From Rikenellaceae bacterium (GTDB lineage: Bacteria > Bacteroidota > Bacteroidia > Bacteroidales > Rikenellaceae), in NCBI GenBank assembly GCA_029068395.1, contig JAIECQ010000064.1, positions 1 through 42,982 on the forward strand: a stretch of DNA of 42,982 bases, in the 5' to 3' direction. This document shows, in pieces, positions 1-8,340 of this stretch. The notes beneath the pieces were generated by a model, which saw nothing but the letters and a program-made list of their open reading frames with translations, made no database searches and was not told where the DNA came from. Made by a program: the position numbers and the translations under genes. How positions within the stretch are numbered: position 1 is the first letter of the stretch; each line of letters starts with the position of its first letter.

Positions 1-99
1 GGTTCGTTAAACATGACGTTTTTTTTCTGATGCCACTTAAGGCAACCCTGCCTGGGTTCACCGCAGCCATAACTTGACAAGGAGAGCCCAATGTTGATG

Positions 100-140
100 C
101 AGCCGTCCGTTTGACCCCAAACGGACGGCTGTCTGTTTGG
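100..140 (+). terminator. Strong hairpin, probable terminator of an upstream gene
   Basis: A perfect 14-base-pair stem (100-113 with 118-131) closes a 4-base ACCC loop and is followed by a T-rich stretch (TCTGTTTGG). No gene is visible in 1-272, so this most likely ends a transcript that started left of the window. The rest of 1-220 shows nothing else that can be supported. Confidence 0.6.
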
Positions 141-220
141 TTGTCCCGCCATCGCTATGTTTGAAGACGCCTCTTGTCGCCCTTAAGGCCCCTCGCTCTG
201 TTTCGATTGATTATGGATGG

Positions 221-250
221 TTTGCGGTAACGATAAATTTATTACCTTTG
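221..250 (+). promoter_or_regulatory. Bacteroidota-type promoter of the GH110 gene
   Basis: TTTG at 221-224 and TACCTTTG at 243-250 are separated by 18 bases. This matches the -33/-7 consensus of the primary Bacteroidota sigma factor (TTTG and TAnnTTTG about 19 bases apart). The start codon of the galactosidase gene follows 22 bases later. Confidence 0.65.
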
Positions 251-272
251 TGAAAACCAAAAACATGAGACT

Positions 273-2042
273 ATGACTCTTTTGCATCGCACCCTGTTGC
301 TGTTGTCCTTAGCGCCCCTGACCCTTAACGCCCAAGAGGGCGATACGGTGCGCCTGTCAGACTTCGGCGTGCGTCCCTATTCATACGTTAATTGTGTCGG
401 GCAGATGCAGGCGGCCATAGAGGAGTGCAAGCGCAGCGGTGCCCGCGTGTTGAGTCTCGACGGCGGCCGATACGATATATGGCCCGAGGGAGCGCTGCGC
501 CGTACCTGGTTCATATCCAACACCTCCACCGAGAGCGAGTGTCCCTCTAAAGAGAAGACTGTGGGGCTGCTGTTTGATGGTGTCAGAGACCTTGAAATAG
601 ACGGCGGCGGCGCCACGCTCATGTTTCACGGCAAGATGACACCCATTGCCCTTGAGGAGTGCCGTGGTGTGACGTTCAAAAACCTGACGGTCGATTTCGA
701 GCGTCCCGGCGGCTCTGAGCTTACCTTTGAGCGGGTAAATGACGGCTATGCCGATGTAAGGGTGCATCCCCACACGCGTTATCAGATTGTCGACGGGCGC
801 ATGCACCTCTACGGCGAGGGCTGGCGCTCCAATCTCACCCACTGCAACGAGTATGACCCTCAGAGCGGGCGTTTCCGCTACAGCGAGGGGTGGAACATAT
901 TGTCGCGCTGCCGTGCGGAAGAGCTTGGCCACGGACTGGTGCGTTTCACCCTCCCCGACGGATTCACACCCGCAGAGGGCCACACCCTCACCGTGCGCGA
1001 CATCATACGCGACCAGGTGGGCTGGTTCATCCTCCGTAGCAACGACATCACCCTTGAGTCTGTCAACATGAGGTATATGCACGGGTTGGGCATAGTCAGC
1101 CAATATTCGCGCAATATAACCATGCGAGGCGTCAGATGTGAGCCCGACAGCGCCAGTGGCCGTATTCTTGCGGCCTCGGCCGACATGATGCACTTCTCGG
1201 GATGCTCGGGGCGCGTGACTATCGACGATTGCCGTTTTGTCGGTTCGCAAGACGACCCTATAAACGTTCACGGTACCAACCTGCGCGTGGTTGGCCGCAG
1301 CGGCGACCGCACCTTAAGGCTGCGTTTCATGCACGGACAGAGCTACGGCTTTGACGCCTTCTTCAAGGGCGACACCATCGCTTACGTGCGTCCCTCCTCT
1401 ATGCAACGTGTAGACAGCGCGTGCGTCGAGAGCGTGGTGCGGCTCTCCGACCGCGAGGTGGAGCTGACGCTTGACCGTGACGTGCCACTGTCGATAGAGG
1501 TTGGCCGCGACTGTGTCGAAAACCTCACCTGCACCCCCGAGGTGGTTATACGCAACTGCTTTTTCACCCGCACAGGCACGCGCGGCACCCTGGTCACCAC
1601 TCCGCGCAAGGTGCTCATCGAAAACAATACCTATTATAAGACGGGCATGAGCGCCATACTCATAGCCGGCGATGCTTTCGATTGGTACGAGTCGGGTCCC
1701 GTCACCGATGTTACCATACGTGGCAACCGCTTTGTCGATTGCGGCTATGCGGGCGGACCTGCCGGAGCCGTTATCGCCCTCGAACCCTCCAACACCATTG
1801 TCGACCTGTCGGCGCCGGTACACCGAGGCGTGCGCATCACCGGCAACACCTTCGTGCTCACCGGGCCCACGCTGCTCTATGCCAAAAGCACAGGCGGACT
1901 GCTCTTTGCAGGCAACACCGTAGAGTGCGCGCCCTCGCACACCGGTGACCGTATGTTCGTAATCAAGGGGTGCTCGGATATCGATATGTCTGACAACCGC
2001 ATAGTCAGAGATGATGCAGGCCCAGTCCGCCGGCAGAGATGA
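273..2042 (+). CDS. Secreted alpha-1,3-galactosidase, glycoside hydrolase family 110
   Basis: The 589-residue protein starts with a hydrophobic signal peptide ending near LTLNAQ (about residue 21), so it is exported, probably to the periplasm. The rest has the repetitive N-x-hydrophobic pattern of a right-handed parallel beta-helix. Residues around 300-335 carry the GH110 signature: ADMMHFSGC with D304, and SQDDPINVHGTNL with D327 and D328. The spacing of these three acids equals that of the three aspartates proposed as catalytic in the characterised Pseudoalteromonas GH110 enzyme (recalled from the literature). Family members are inverting exo-enzymes that remove terminal alpha-1,3-linked galactose, for example from blood-group-B-type or linear alpha-Gal glycans. 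It has its own promoter and no SusC/SusD neighbours, so it is not in an obvious polysaccharide utilisation locus. The exact linkage specificity is inference. Confidence 0.85.
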   Translation: MTLLHRTLLLLSLAPLTLNAQEGDTVRLSDFGVRPYSYVNCVGQMQAAIEECKRSGARVLSLDGGRYDIWPEGALRRTWFISNTSTESECPSKEKTVGLLFDGVRDLEIDGGGATLMFHGKMTPIALEECRGVTFKNLTVDFERPGGSELTFERVNDGYADVRVHPHTRYQIVDGRMHLYGEGWRSNLTHCNEYDPQSGRFRYSEGWNILSRCRAEELGHGLVRFTLPDGFTPAEGHTLTVRDIIRDQVGWFILRSNDITLESVNMRYMHGLGIVSQYSRNITMRGVRCEPDSASGRILAASADMMHFSGCSGRVTIDDCRFVGSQDDPINVHGTNLRVVGRSGDRTLRLRFMHGQSYGFDAFFKGDTIAYVRPSSMQRVDSACVESVVRLSDREVELTLDRDVPLSIEVGRDCVENLTCTPEVVIRNCFFTRTGTRGTLVTTPRKVLIENNTYYKTGMSAILIAGDAFDWYESGPVTDVTIRGNRFVDCGYAGGPAGAVIALEPSNTIVDLSAPVHRGVRITGNTFVLTGPTLLYAKSTGGLLFAGNTVECAPSHTGDRMFVIKGCSDIDMSDNRIVRDDAGPVRRQR

Positions 2043-2064
2043 TGTGAAAGACAAAAAAAAGAAT

Positions 2065-2072
2065 TACTTTTG
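2065..2072 (+). promoter_or_regulatory. -7-like element just before the HAD gene
   Basis: TACTTTTG fits TAnnTTTG, but it ends only 4 bases before the start codon at 2077 and no TTTG lies 19 bases upstream. If used, the transcript would have almost no leader. It may be chance or a secondary promoter. Confidence 0.3.
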
Positions 2073-2076
2073 AGCC

Positions 2077-2922
2077 ATGAGTACGGTTGCGATAATATAC
2101 GATTTTGACGGGACGCTTGCCCCGGGCAACATGCAGGAATATGACTTCATTCCCGCCGTGGGCAAGCGCAGCGAGGAGTTTTGGCAGGAGAGCACGCAGA
2201 TGGCCGAAGATCAGGACGGCGACACCATTCTGGCCTATCTCTATCACATGATAAAAGAGGCCAACAACCGCGATGTGTCGTTGCGCCGCGAGGCTTTCCG
2301 CGAGTCGGGCAGCAAGGTGCGCCTCTTCGATGGTGTCAAGGAGTGGTTCTCTCGCATCAACGCCTACGCCGCCGAGCGGGGCATAACCATAGAGCATTAC
2401 ATCAACTCGTCGGGCATCAAAGAGATGATAGAGGGCACGCCCATAGCCCACGAGTTCAAGAAGATATACGCCTGTTCGTTCTTCTATAACGTCGACGGGG
2501 TGGCCTTCTGGCCCAGCGTGGTGGTCAATTACACCACCAAGACGCAGTTTCTGTTCAAGATAAACAAAGGCATAGAGAGCGTCTCCGACAACATAGAGAT
2601 AAACCGTTACGTGCCCGAAGAGAAGCGTCGCATACCGTTCAGCCGCATGATATACATAGGCGACGGTACCACCGACATACCCTGCATGAGGCTTGTCAAG
2701 CAGATGGGCGGTTACTCCATCGCCGTCTATAACAGCCGTTCGCAGCGTAAGGTCGACGACATACGCAAGCTGGTCGACGACGGCAGGGTCGATTTCGTAG
2801 CCCCTGCCGACTACCGGCCGTCGAGCGGCATAGACACCGTGGTGCGCCGCATCATAGACCGAATATCCATCAACCTGTCACTTGAAGAGCTGAGGGCCGG
2901 ACTCAAACTCTCGCACAAATGA
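2077..2922 (+). CDS. HAD-superfamily phosphatase
   Basis: The 281-residue cytoplasmic protein has the motifs of the haloacid dehalogenase phosphatases. Motif I is DFDGTL (D9 nucleophile, D11 general acid/base), motif II is the serine in INSSG near residue 110, a lysine candidate for motif III is in TTKTQF, and motif IV is GDGTTDIP near residue 195. A helical cap of roughly 90 residues (FWQES to NAYAAERG) sits between motifs I and II, as in phosphoserine-phosphatase-like members. The substrate cannot be read from the sequence. It lies 34 bases after the galactosidase gene and 71 bases before lnt, so co-transcription with either is possible. The start at 2077 is the first codon that keeps the complete motif I strand. 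Confidence 0.8.
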   Translation: MSTVAIIYDFDGTLAPGNMQEYDFIPAVGKRSEEFWQESTQMAEDQDGDTILAYLYHMIKEANNRDVSLRREAFRESGSKVRLFDGVKEWFSRINAYAAERGITIEHYINSSGIKEMIEGTPIAHEFKKIYACSFFYNVDGVAFWPSVVVNYTTKTQFLFKINKGIESVSDNIEINRYVPEEKRRIPFSRMIYIGDGTTDIPCMRLVKQMGGYSIAVYNSRSQRKVDDIRKLVDDGRVDFVAPADYRPSSGIDTVVRRIIDRISINLSLEELRAGLKLSHK

Positions 2923-2993
2923 CCTTGCCGGGAGAACGCCTCTGTGGTCGACGGGCCTGACGGCAATACGTGTGTTGACCCGTAACAACGAGC

Positions 2994-4655
2994 ATGAACA
3001 AATCCGTAACGATTAAACCGGCGCGGGCGAAACTGAAAAACAAGATTATGTCACTACGAAATATCAAAATACCGGCATTTGTCACCGATGTGTCCCTGTG
3101 CCTTGTGTCGGCATTGTTGTTTGCCCTGCCATGGTTAGGCGTCACCTCGCTGACGCTGTTTTTGGCCTTCGTGCCCCTGCTGTGGCTGCAACGCAGGCAT
3201 GACGGACGGCGTTTCTGGCTGTTGTGCACGCTTGCATTTGTGGCATTCAACCTTATGACCGTCACATGGATAGCCCGCTCGGCCCTCATAGGCACGGTGG
3301 CGGCGGTGATTGTCTATGCCGTTATCTTCGGCACCGTCGCGGCCATATATAATGCGGTGTGGAAACGGGCGCTCAAGCCGTTGGCTTACACCGTGTTAGT
3401 GTGCGGATGGACGGCTGCCGAAAGGTTCTATACCCATGCCGAGATATCGTTCCCCTGGCTCAACCTGGGCGGAGGTTTCGCCGTCGACCACTTTCTGGTG
3501 CAGTGGTATGAATATACCGGCACCCTTGGAGGCACCTTGTGGGTGCTGGTGGCTAACCTGCTGGTGTTCGAGGCGCTCGTGCACTGGCGTGAGAGCCGCT
3601 CGTTCTCCGCTCGCCGTTGGATGGCTCCCCTTTTGTGGGTGGCGGTGCCGGCGGCAGGTTCGCTTGTCATGTATGGCTGTTATAAGGAGGGCGACAAAAA
3701 GGTGACCGTCACCCTTATGCAGCCCAATGTCGACTCGTATAAAGACAAGTTCGGCGGACAGAGTCAGCGTGTGCAGCTCGACCGCATGGTGGGCATGATA
3801 AACGACGCCCCCGCCGACAGCCGCTTCATAGTGGGTCCCGAGACAGCCCTTAACGACAGCTATTGGATAGGCTCGATAGAGCAGAGCCACATGGTCGATA
3901 CCATCAGACGCACTCTTGCCGGACGTCCTGACGCCGCTCTCATATTCGGCCTTACCACCTTCAAGGGCTACCCTAAGATGCTCTATCCGGTGCCACCCAC
4001 CACTACCTGCCGCACCCGTCCCGACCGCGACTACTGGTGGGACGCCTACAACTCGGCCATCTGTATCGAAGGCTCGGCCCCGTTGCAGCTATATCATAAG
4101 TCGAAGCTGGTGATAGGTGTCGAGCTGATACCCTATCACGAATATTTCTCGTGGTTCAACAAGCTGTCTGTCGACTTGGGGGGCGTCTCGGGCATGTTGG
4201 CGGTGCAAGATGAGAGCAGCTGTTTTGTCACCCCCGCAGGTAGCGTGGGGTGCGCCATCTGTTACGAGTCGGTCTATGGCGAATATTACGCCTCTTTCGT
4301 GAATAGGGGTGCGCACCTTATGTTCGTGATAACCAACGACGGATGGTGGGGCGACACCGCCGGTTACCGCCAGCATCTGCGCTTCTCTCAGCTGCGGGCC
4401 ATAGAGACGCGTCGCTCTGTCGGTCGGTCGGCCAACACGGGCATCAGCGCCCTGATAAACGAGCGCGGCGACATAACGGCGCGCACACCCTGGGGCAAGG
4501 AGTGCACCCTCTCGGGCGAGCTGACCGAGAACGACCGCATCACCCTCTTCGTGCAATACGGCGACATTGCCGGCAGGGCCTCGCAGGGCGTGTTCCTGCT
4601 GTCGTTGCTCTATTTCGTGGCTTACCGCCGGCGCAAGAAAGACTATCTGGTGTGA
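2994..4655 (+). CDS. lnt: Apolipoprotein N-acyltransferase
   Basis: The 553-residue inner-membrane enzyme transfers an acyl chain from phospholipid to the N-terminal cysteine of lipoproteins, the last step of lipoprotein maturation. The first ~220 residues hold six or more hydrophobic segments. The remainder is a periplasmic nitrilase (CN-hydrolase) domain with the catalytic triad visible: Glu in GPETAL (about 282), Lys in YHKSKL (about 371) and Cys in AICYES (about 423). Length is usual for Bacteroidota Lnt, slightly longer than in Escherichia coli. A second start at 3048 (MSLRNIK) would remove an 18-residue basic N-terminus and is about equally plausible. ribE follows after 66 bases. The - strand VWA lipoprotein in this window would be one substrate class. 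Confidence 0.93.
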   Translation: MNKSVTIKPARAKLKNKIMSLRNIKIPAFVTDVSLCLVSALLFALPWLGVTSLTLFLAFVPLLWLQRRHDGRRFWLLCTLAFVAFNLMTVTWIARSALIGTVAAVIVYAVIFGTVAAIYNAVWKRALKPLAYTVLVCGWTAAERFYTHAEISFPWLNLGGGFAVDHFLVQWYEYTGTLGGTLWVLVANLLVFEALVHWRESRSFSARRWMAPLLWVAVPAAGSLVMYGCYKEGDKKVTVTLMQPNVDSYKDKFGGQSQRVQLDRMVGMINDAPADSRFIVGPETALNDSYWIGSIEQSHMVDTIRRTLAGRPDAALIFGLTTFKGYPKMLYPVPPTTTCRTRPDRDYWWDAYNSAICIEGSAPLQLYHKSKLVIGVELIPYHEYFSWFNKLSVDLGGVSGMLAVQDESSCFVTPAGSVGCAICYESVYGEYYASFVNRGAHLMFVITNDGWWGDTAGYRQHLRFSQLRAIETRRSVGRSANTGISALINERGDITARTPWGKECTLSGELTENDRITLFVQYGDIAGRASQGVFLLSLLYFVAYRRRKKDYLV

Positions 4656-4721
4656 GTCCGCCACAAGACTGTCGGGCGGGGTAAAGACGAATAAATTAAG
4701 TATGAACCAAAAATAGGTATT

Positions 4722-5312
4722 ATGTTTTCAGGAATAATAGAGTCGGTGGGCACGGTGACGGCATTGCGCCGTGAGGGTGGCAATCTGCACATAACGCTCA
4801 GCTGCCCCTTTGCCGATGAGCTTAAGATTGACCAGAGCGTGGCCCACAACGGAGTGTGCCTTACGGTTGTAGAGTTGTCTGATGGCGGCTATACGGTCAC
4901 GGCCATAGACGAGACCTTGAAAAAGAGCAACCTCGGCCTGTTGGCTGTTGGCGACAAGGTCAACCTTGAGCGTAGCATGCGCCCCGACGCCCTGCTCGAC
5001 GGACACATAGTGCAGGGCCATGTCGACATGACGGCCCGGTGTACAGATGTGCAGCAGGCCGACGGCAGCCATGTGTACACCTTTGGTTACGAGCCCGGCG
5101 AGGGACGTATAACGGTCGAGAAGGGCTCGGTGGCGGTCAACGGAGTGAGCCTTACGGTTGTCAACTCGCGGCCTGACGGCTTTCAGGTGGCCATAATACC
5201 GTACACATGGGAGCACACCAACTTCCATACCTTCGCTCCCGGTACGGTGGTCAACATAGAGTTTGACATAATAGGCAAGTATATCTCCAAGCTGATGCAA
5301 AACTATCGTTAG
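4722..5312 (+). CDS. ribE: Riboflavin synthase, alpha subunit
   Basis: The 196-residue protein joins two molecules of 6,7-dimethyl-8-ribityllumazine to give riboflavin and the pyrimidinedione product, the last step of riboflavin synthesis. It shows the N-terminal MFSGIIESVG signature and two tandem lumazine-binding repeats. Each carries the V(A/N)HNGVCLTV or VAVNGVSLTV core (about residues 40-50 and 135-145), and an FGYEPGEGRITVEKGSVAVNG-like stretch lies at the start of the second barrel. Length is typical. The gene lies between lnt and a histidine kinase gene; no other riboflavin genes and no FMN riboswitch are visible near it, so the lumazine and GTP-derived steps are encoded elsewhere. 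Confidence 0.95.
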   Translation: MFSGIIESVGTVTALRREGGNLHITLSCPFADELKIDQSVAHNGVCLTVVELSDGGYTVTAIDETLKKSNLGLLAVGDKVNLERSMRPDALLDGHIVQGHVDMTARCTDVQQADGSHVYTFGYEPGEGRITVEKGSVAVNGVSLTVVNSRPDGFQVAIIPYTWEHTNFHTFAPGTVVNIEFDIIGKYISKLMQNYR

Positions 5313-5407
5313 CCTGTCATGCAGTGCGGTGTACGTTGCACCGGCCATACTGTGCAAGGCGGTTGTCTGCAAACGGAAAAAACAATGTTAAACGAATAAA
5401 AACGAAT

Positions 5408-6439
5408 ATGTCAGTAAAGGTTAAGTCGATGAGTTTTGCGTCGTTGAGCATATCGGCGGTGACGGCACTCTTCTCTTTCGGCATGATATTCTTTTTCGGC
5501 GGCGGCGACCTTGTGGTCTCTGTATCGTCGGCGTTGATAATGGGTTTTGTCATCTATATAGTGTCGCGTTACACTATATGGCGATTTGTGCTTTACCGCA
5601 TAAAGCCCATCTATCAGCTTATGTTTGAGCGTAATGTGAGCGTCAGCGAGCTGGCCGGCCATTTCGAGGGACGCGACATAATAAGCAATGTAGGCAGCGA
5701 CATTGCCGAATGGGCCGAGAAAAAGGCTGCCGAGATAGACCGCCTCAAAGATATGGAAAACTACCGCAAGGAGTTCTTGGGCAATGTGTCGCACGAGTTG
5801 CGCACACCGTTGTTCACGCTTCAGGGCTATGTGATAACGCTGCTCGATGGCGGTGTTGACAACCGCGACACCCGGGTGCGATATCTTGAAAAGGCCAACA
5901 AGTGCATAGAGCGCCTCATAGCCATCGTGCACGACCTTGAAGAGATATCAAAGCTTGAGATGAAAGTGCTCAACCTCGAACGCACCCAGTTCGACATAGT
6001 GGCGCTGGCCCGCGAGACGGCCGAGGTGTTCAATATGCAGCAAAACCCCAACGACATTGTCATAAAGGTTGACGGCGTGCTGCCCATCGACGTCTTTGCC
6101 GACCGCCGGCGCATAGAGCAGGTATTCATCAACCTTATGTCTAACTCTATAAAATATGGACGCAAGGGCGGTGTCACCACCGTCGGGTTCGTCGATATGT
6201 TCGACAAGGTTATGGTCGAGATAACCGATAACGGCATCGGCATATCCAAAGAGAACATGCCCCGCGTGTTCGAGCGCTTCTTCCGCGCCGACACCGTGCG
6301 CTCGCAAGAAAACGGCGGCACGGGCCTGGGTCTTGCCATAGTCAAACACATCATAGAGGCCCACGGCGAGAAGGTGGTGGTGCGCAGTCAGCTCGGCGAG
6401 GGCACCACTTTCGGGTTCACTCTGAAAAAATATCTTTAG
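5408..6439 (+). CDS. Membrane sensor histidine kinase (PhoR-like), orphan
   Basis: The 343-residue protein has two closely spaced N-terminal membrane segments (about residues 10-60). A short signal-transfer region follows, then a HisKA domain with the phospho-acceptor His in SHELRTP (about residue 128), and an ATP-binding domain with N box NLMSNSIKYG, G1 box DNGIGI, F box FERFFR and G2 box GTGLGLAIV. The sensor part is very small, with almost no periplasmic loop, so it probably senses a membrane or intracellular cue or a partner protein. No response regulator is adjacent, so the partner is elsewhere. The open frame extends to 5324, but 5408 (MSVKVKS) is chosen because the upstream residues are basic, unlike a coding start, and the membrane domain follows at once. 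A terminator follows 24 bases after the stop. Confidence 0.88.
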   Translation: MSVKVKSMSFASLSISAVTALFSFGMIFFFGGGDLVVSVSSALIMGFVIYIVSRYTIWRFVLYRIKPIYQLMFERNVSVSELAGHFEGRDIISNVGSDIAEWAEKKAAEIDRLKDMENYRKEFLGNVSHELRTPLFTLQGYVITLLDGGVDNRDTRVRYLEKANKCIERLIAIVHDLEEISKLEMKVLNLERTQFDIVALARETAEVFNMQQNPNDIVIKVDGVLPIDVFADRRRIEQVFINLMSNSIKYGRKGGVTTVGFVDMFDKVMVEITDNGIGISKENMPRVFERFFRADTVRSQENGGTGLGLAIVKHIIEAHGEKVVVRSQLGEGTTFGFTLKKYL

Positions 6440-6463
6440 AGGGGGGCGGTAGCTGCACCGGGG

Positions 6464-6497
6464 AAAAGGCGCGGGGCATTGTCTTCGCGCCTTTTTT
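6464..6497 (+). terminator. Rho-independent terminator after the histidine kinase gene
   Basis: The stem AAAAGGCGCG (6464-6473) pairs with CGCGCC plus T bases (6486-6495) over a 12-base loop, and runs directly into TTTTTT. It separates the kinase gene from the cell wall cluster. The remaining bases up to 6700 hold no recognisable gene. Confidence 0.8.
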
Positions 6498-6681
6498 GTG
6501 TGTTGATGTCGGGCCTTAAGTCAATATAGTCTGTTGCAAGTGTTTGTATAGTAGTGTGTTGCCTTGTACGGGCGGCGTGATATACGGGTCGGCTCTCTTT
6601 TTGTGACAGCAAGGCCGGCCCGCTCTGTCAAGAGAGGGTAAAGGCGGAAATGTCGCCGTGTCTTTCACATGTCAAAATAAA

Positions 6682-6713
6682 TTTCCTTAATATAGAAAAA
6701 AGATGTATTTTTG
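6682..6713 (+). promoter_or_regulatory. Probable promoter of the murE-ftsZ cluster
   Basis: TATTTTTG at 6706-6713 is a full match to the Bacteroidota -7 element TAnnTTTG. A near-match to the -33 element (TTTC, 6682-6685) lies 20 bases upstream. The murE start follows 20 bases downstream. It is the first candidate promoter after the terminator at 6464. Confidence 0.5.
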
Positions 6714-6733
6714 AGCCATTAAATTAAGGGAAA

Positions 6734-8215
6734 ATGTATTGTAATACATTGCGCGAGCTGTTGGCTCACAGCGTTATATCTTGCATTGACGGTCGGGATG
6801 ATATCTCTGTCACATCTGTCACCTCCGACTCGCGGGCCGTTGTTGCGGGCTCTCTTTTCGTAGCAGTTCCGGGCACCGTCTCAGACGGTCACCGCTTTAT
6901 CGACCAGGCTGTCGAGGGTGGCGCCGTGGCGGTGCTCTGTCAGGTGATGCCTCAAGACAGGAAAGAGGGTGTCACCTATGTTACGGTCGACGACACGGCC
7001 TTGGAGTTAGGTCGCGTGGCCTCGTTGTTTTACGGCGAGCCGAGCAAGAAGATAGAGCTTGTGGGCGTCACCGGCACCAATGGCAAGACCACCACGGCCA
7101 CGCTTCTTTATGACCTCTTCACCGCAATGGGTTACAGGTCGGGCCTTATATCGACGGTGGTCTATCGCATTGCCGGCGAGAGTGTGGCTTCGACCCACAC
7201 CACCCCCGACAGCGTCAGCCTTAACGCGCTGCTGGCCCGCATGGTAGAGGCAGGTTGCCGCTATTGCTTCATGGAGGTCAGCTCTCACAGCGTGGTGCAG
7301 CACCGCATAGAGGGTCTGCACTTCACAGGCGGCATATTCACCAACATAACGCACGACCATCTCGACTATCACAAGACATTCGCCAACTATATCGCCGCCA
7401 AGAAGGGCTTCTTCGACTCTCTGCCCGCCGATGCCTTCGCCCTTGTCAACGGCGACGACCGCAACGGCATGGTGATGGTGCAGAACACCGCAGCCAAGGT
7501 TAGCCGTTATGCGCTCAAAAGCATGGCCGACTTCAAGTGCCGCATAATAGAGTCGGTCTTCGGGGGCATGGAGCTTAATATAGACGGCAGAGATGTGTGG
7601 GTGCGCTTCATAGGCCACTTTAACGCCTATAACCTGACGGCGGTATATGGCGCGGCCATGCTTCTGGGTGCCGATGCCGACGAGACTCTGCGCCAGATGA
7701 GCATGTTGCACTCGGTGGCCGGACGCTTCGACTATGTCACCTCACCCGACGGCGTCACCGCCATTGTCGATTATGCCCACACGCCCGACGCTCTCGAAAA
7801 TGTGCTCGACACCATATCGGAGTTGCGCCGTGGCGACAGCCGCATAATAACGGTGGTGGGGTGCGGCGGCAACCGCGACAGGACCAAGCGTCCCGAGATG
7901 GCGGCCATAGCATTGAAGAAGAGCGATTTTCTGATACTCACATCCGACAATCCACGTTTCGAGAAGCCGGAAGACATACTCAGCGACATGTGTGCCGGCC
8001 TTGACGATTCGGGCCTCGATACCAAAGGACGCTATGTGGTGATAGCCGACCGGCGTCAGGCCATACGCACGGCGGCGGCAATGGCCCGTGGCGGAGCCAA
8101 TGGCGGCGGCGACATAATACTCATTGCCGGCAAAGGCCATGAAAACTATCAGGAGATAGAGGGTGTCAGACACCACTTCGACGACAAAGAGGAGATAACA
8201 GCCCTCTTTGCGTGA
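6734..8215 (+). CDS. murE: UDP-MurNAc-L-Ala-D-Glu:meso-diaminopimelate ligase
   Basis: The 493-residue ATP-dependent Mur ligase adds the third amino acid of the peptidoglycan stem peptide in the cytoplasm. Domain order is normal: an N-terminal UDP-binding domain, a central ATPase with P-loop GVTGTNGKTT (about residue 112), and a C-terminal domain. The C-terminal motif is DNPR (in TSDNPRFE, about residue 398), which in this family marks specificity for meso-diaminopimelate rather than lysine; the cell wall is therefore predicted to be of the DAP type. It is the first gene of the cluster here. In most Bacteroidales the gene before murE is the division transpeptidase ftsI, which is missing. mraY follows after 125 bases. 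Confidence 0.96.
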   Translation: MYCNTLRELLAHSVISCIDGRDDISVTSVTSDSRAVVAGSLFVAVPGTVSDGHRFIDQAVEGGAVAVLCQVMPQDRKEGVTYVTVDDTALELGRVASLFYGEPSKKIELVGVTGTNGKTTTATLLYDLFTAMGYRSGLISTVVYRIAGESVASTHTTPDSVSLNALLARMVEAGCRYCFMEVSSHSVVQHRIEGLHFTGGIFTNITHDHLDYHKTFANYIAAKKGFFDSLPADAFALVNGDDRNGMVMVQNTAAKVSRYALKSMADFKCRIIESVFGGMELNIDGRDVWVRFIGHFNAYNLTAVYGAAMLLGADADETLRQMSMLHSVAGRFDYVTSPDGVTAIVDYAHTPDALENVLDTISELRRGDSRIITVVGCGGNRDRTKRPEMAAIALKKSDFLILTSDNPRFEKPEDILSDMCAGLDDSGLDTKGRYVVIADRRQAIRTAAAMARGGANGGGDIILIAGKGHENYQEIEGVRHHFDDKEEITALFA

Positions 8216-8340
8216 TTGCGTCAAGCCCGCACGGCATGCAAGAGTTAAGCCCAAGGACAATAGGGCGGCGGTCTGTCGCGGTCTGCAAAAGGTATATTGT
8301 ATAACAACAGGCGCCGAGTGCGCCGACAAAAGAGAAAAAG

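Noticed and set aside
381..1271. Long - strand open frame opposite the GH110 gene
   Set aside because: It mirrors a gene with clear family motifs and a promoter. The translated sequence has no recognisable domain; high GC makes such shadows common here.
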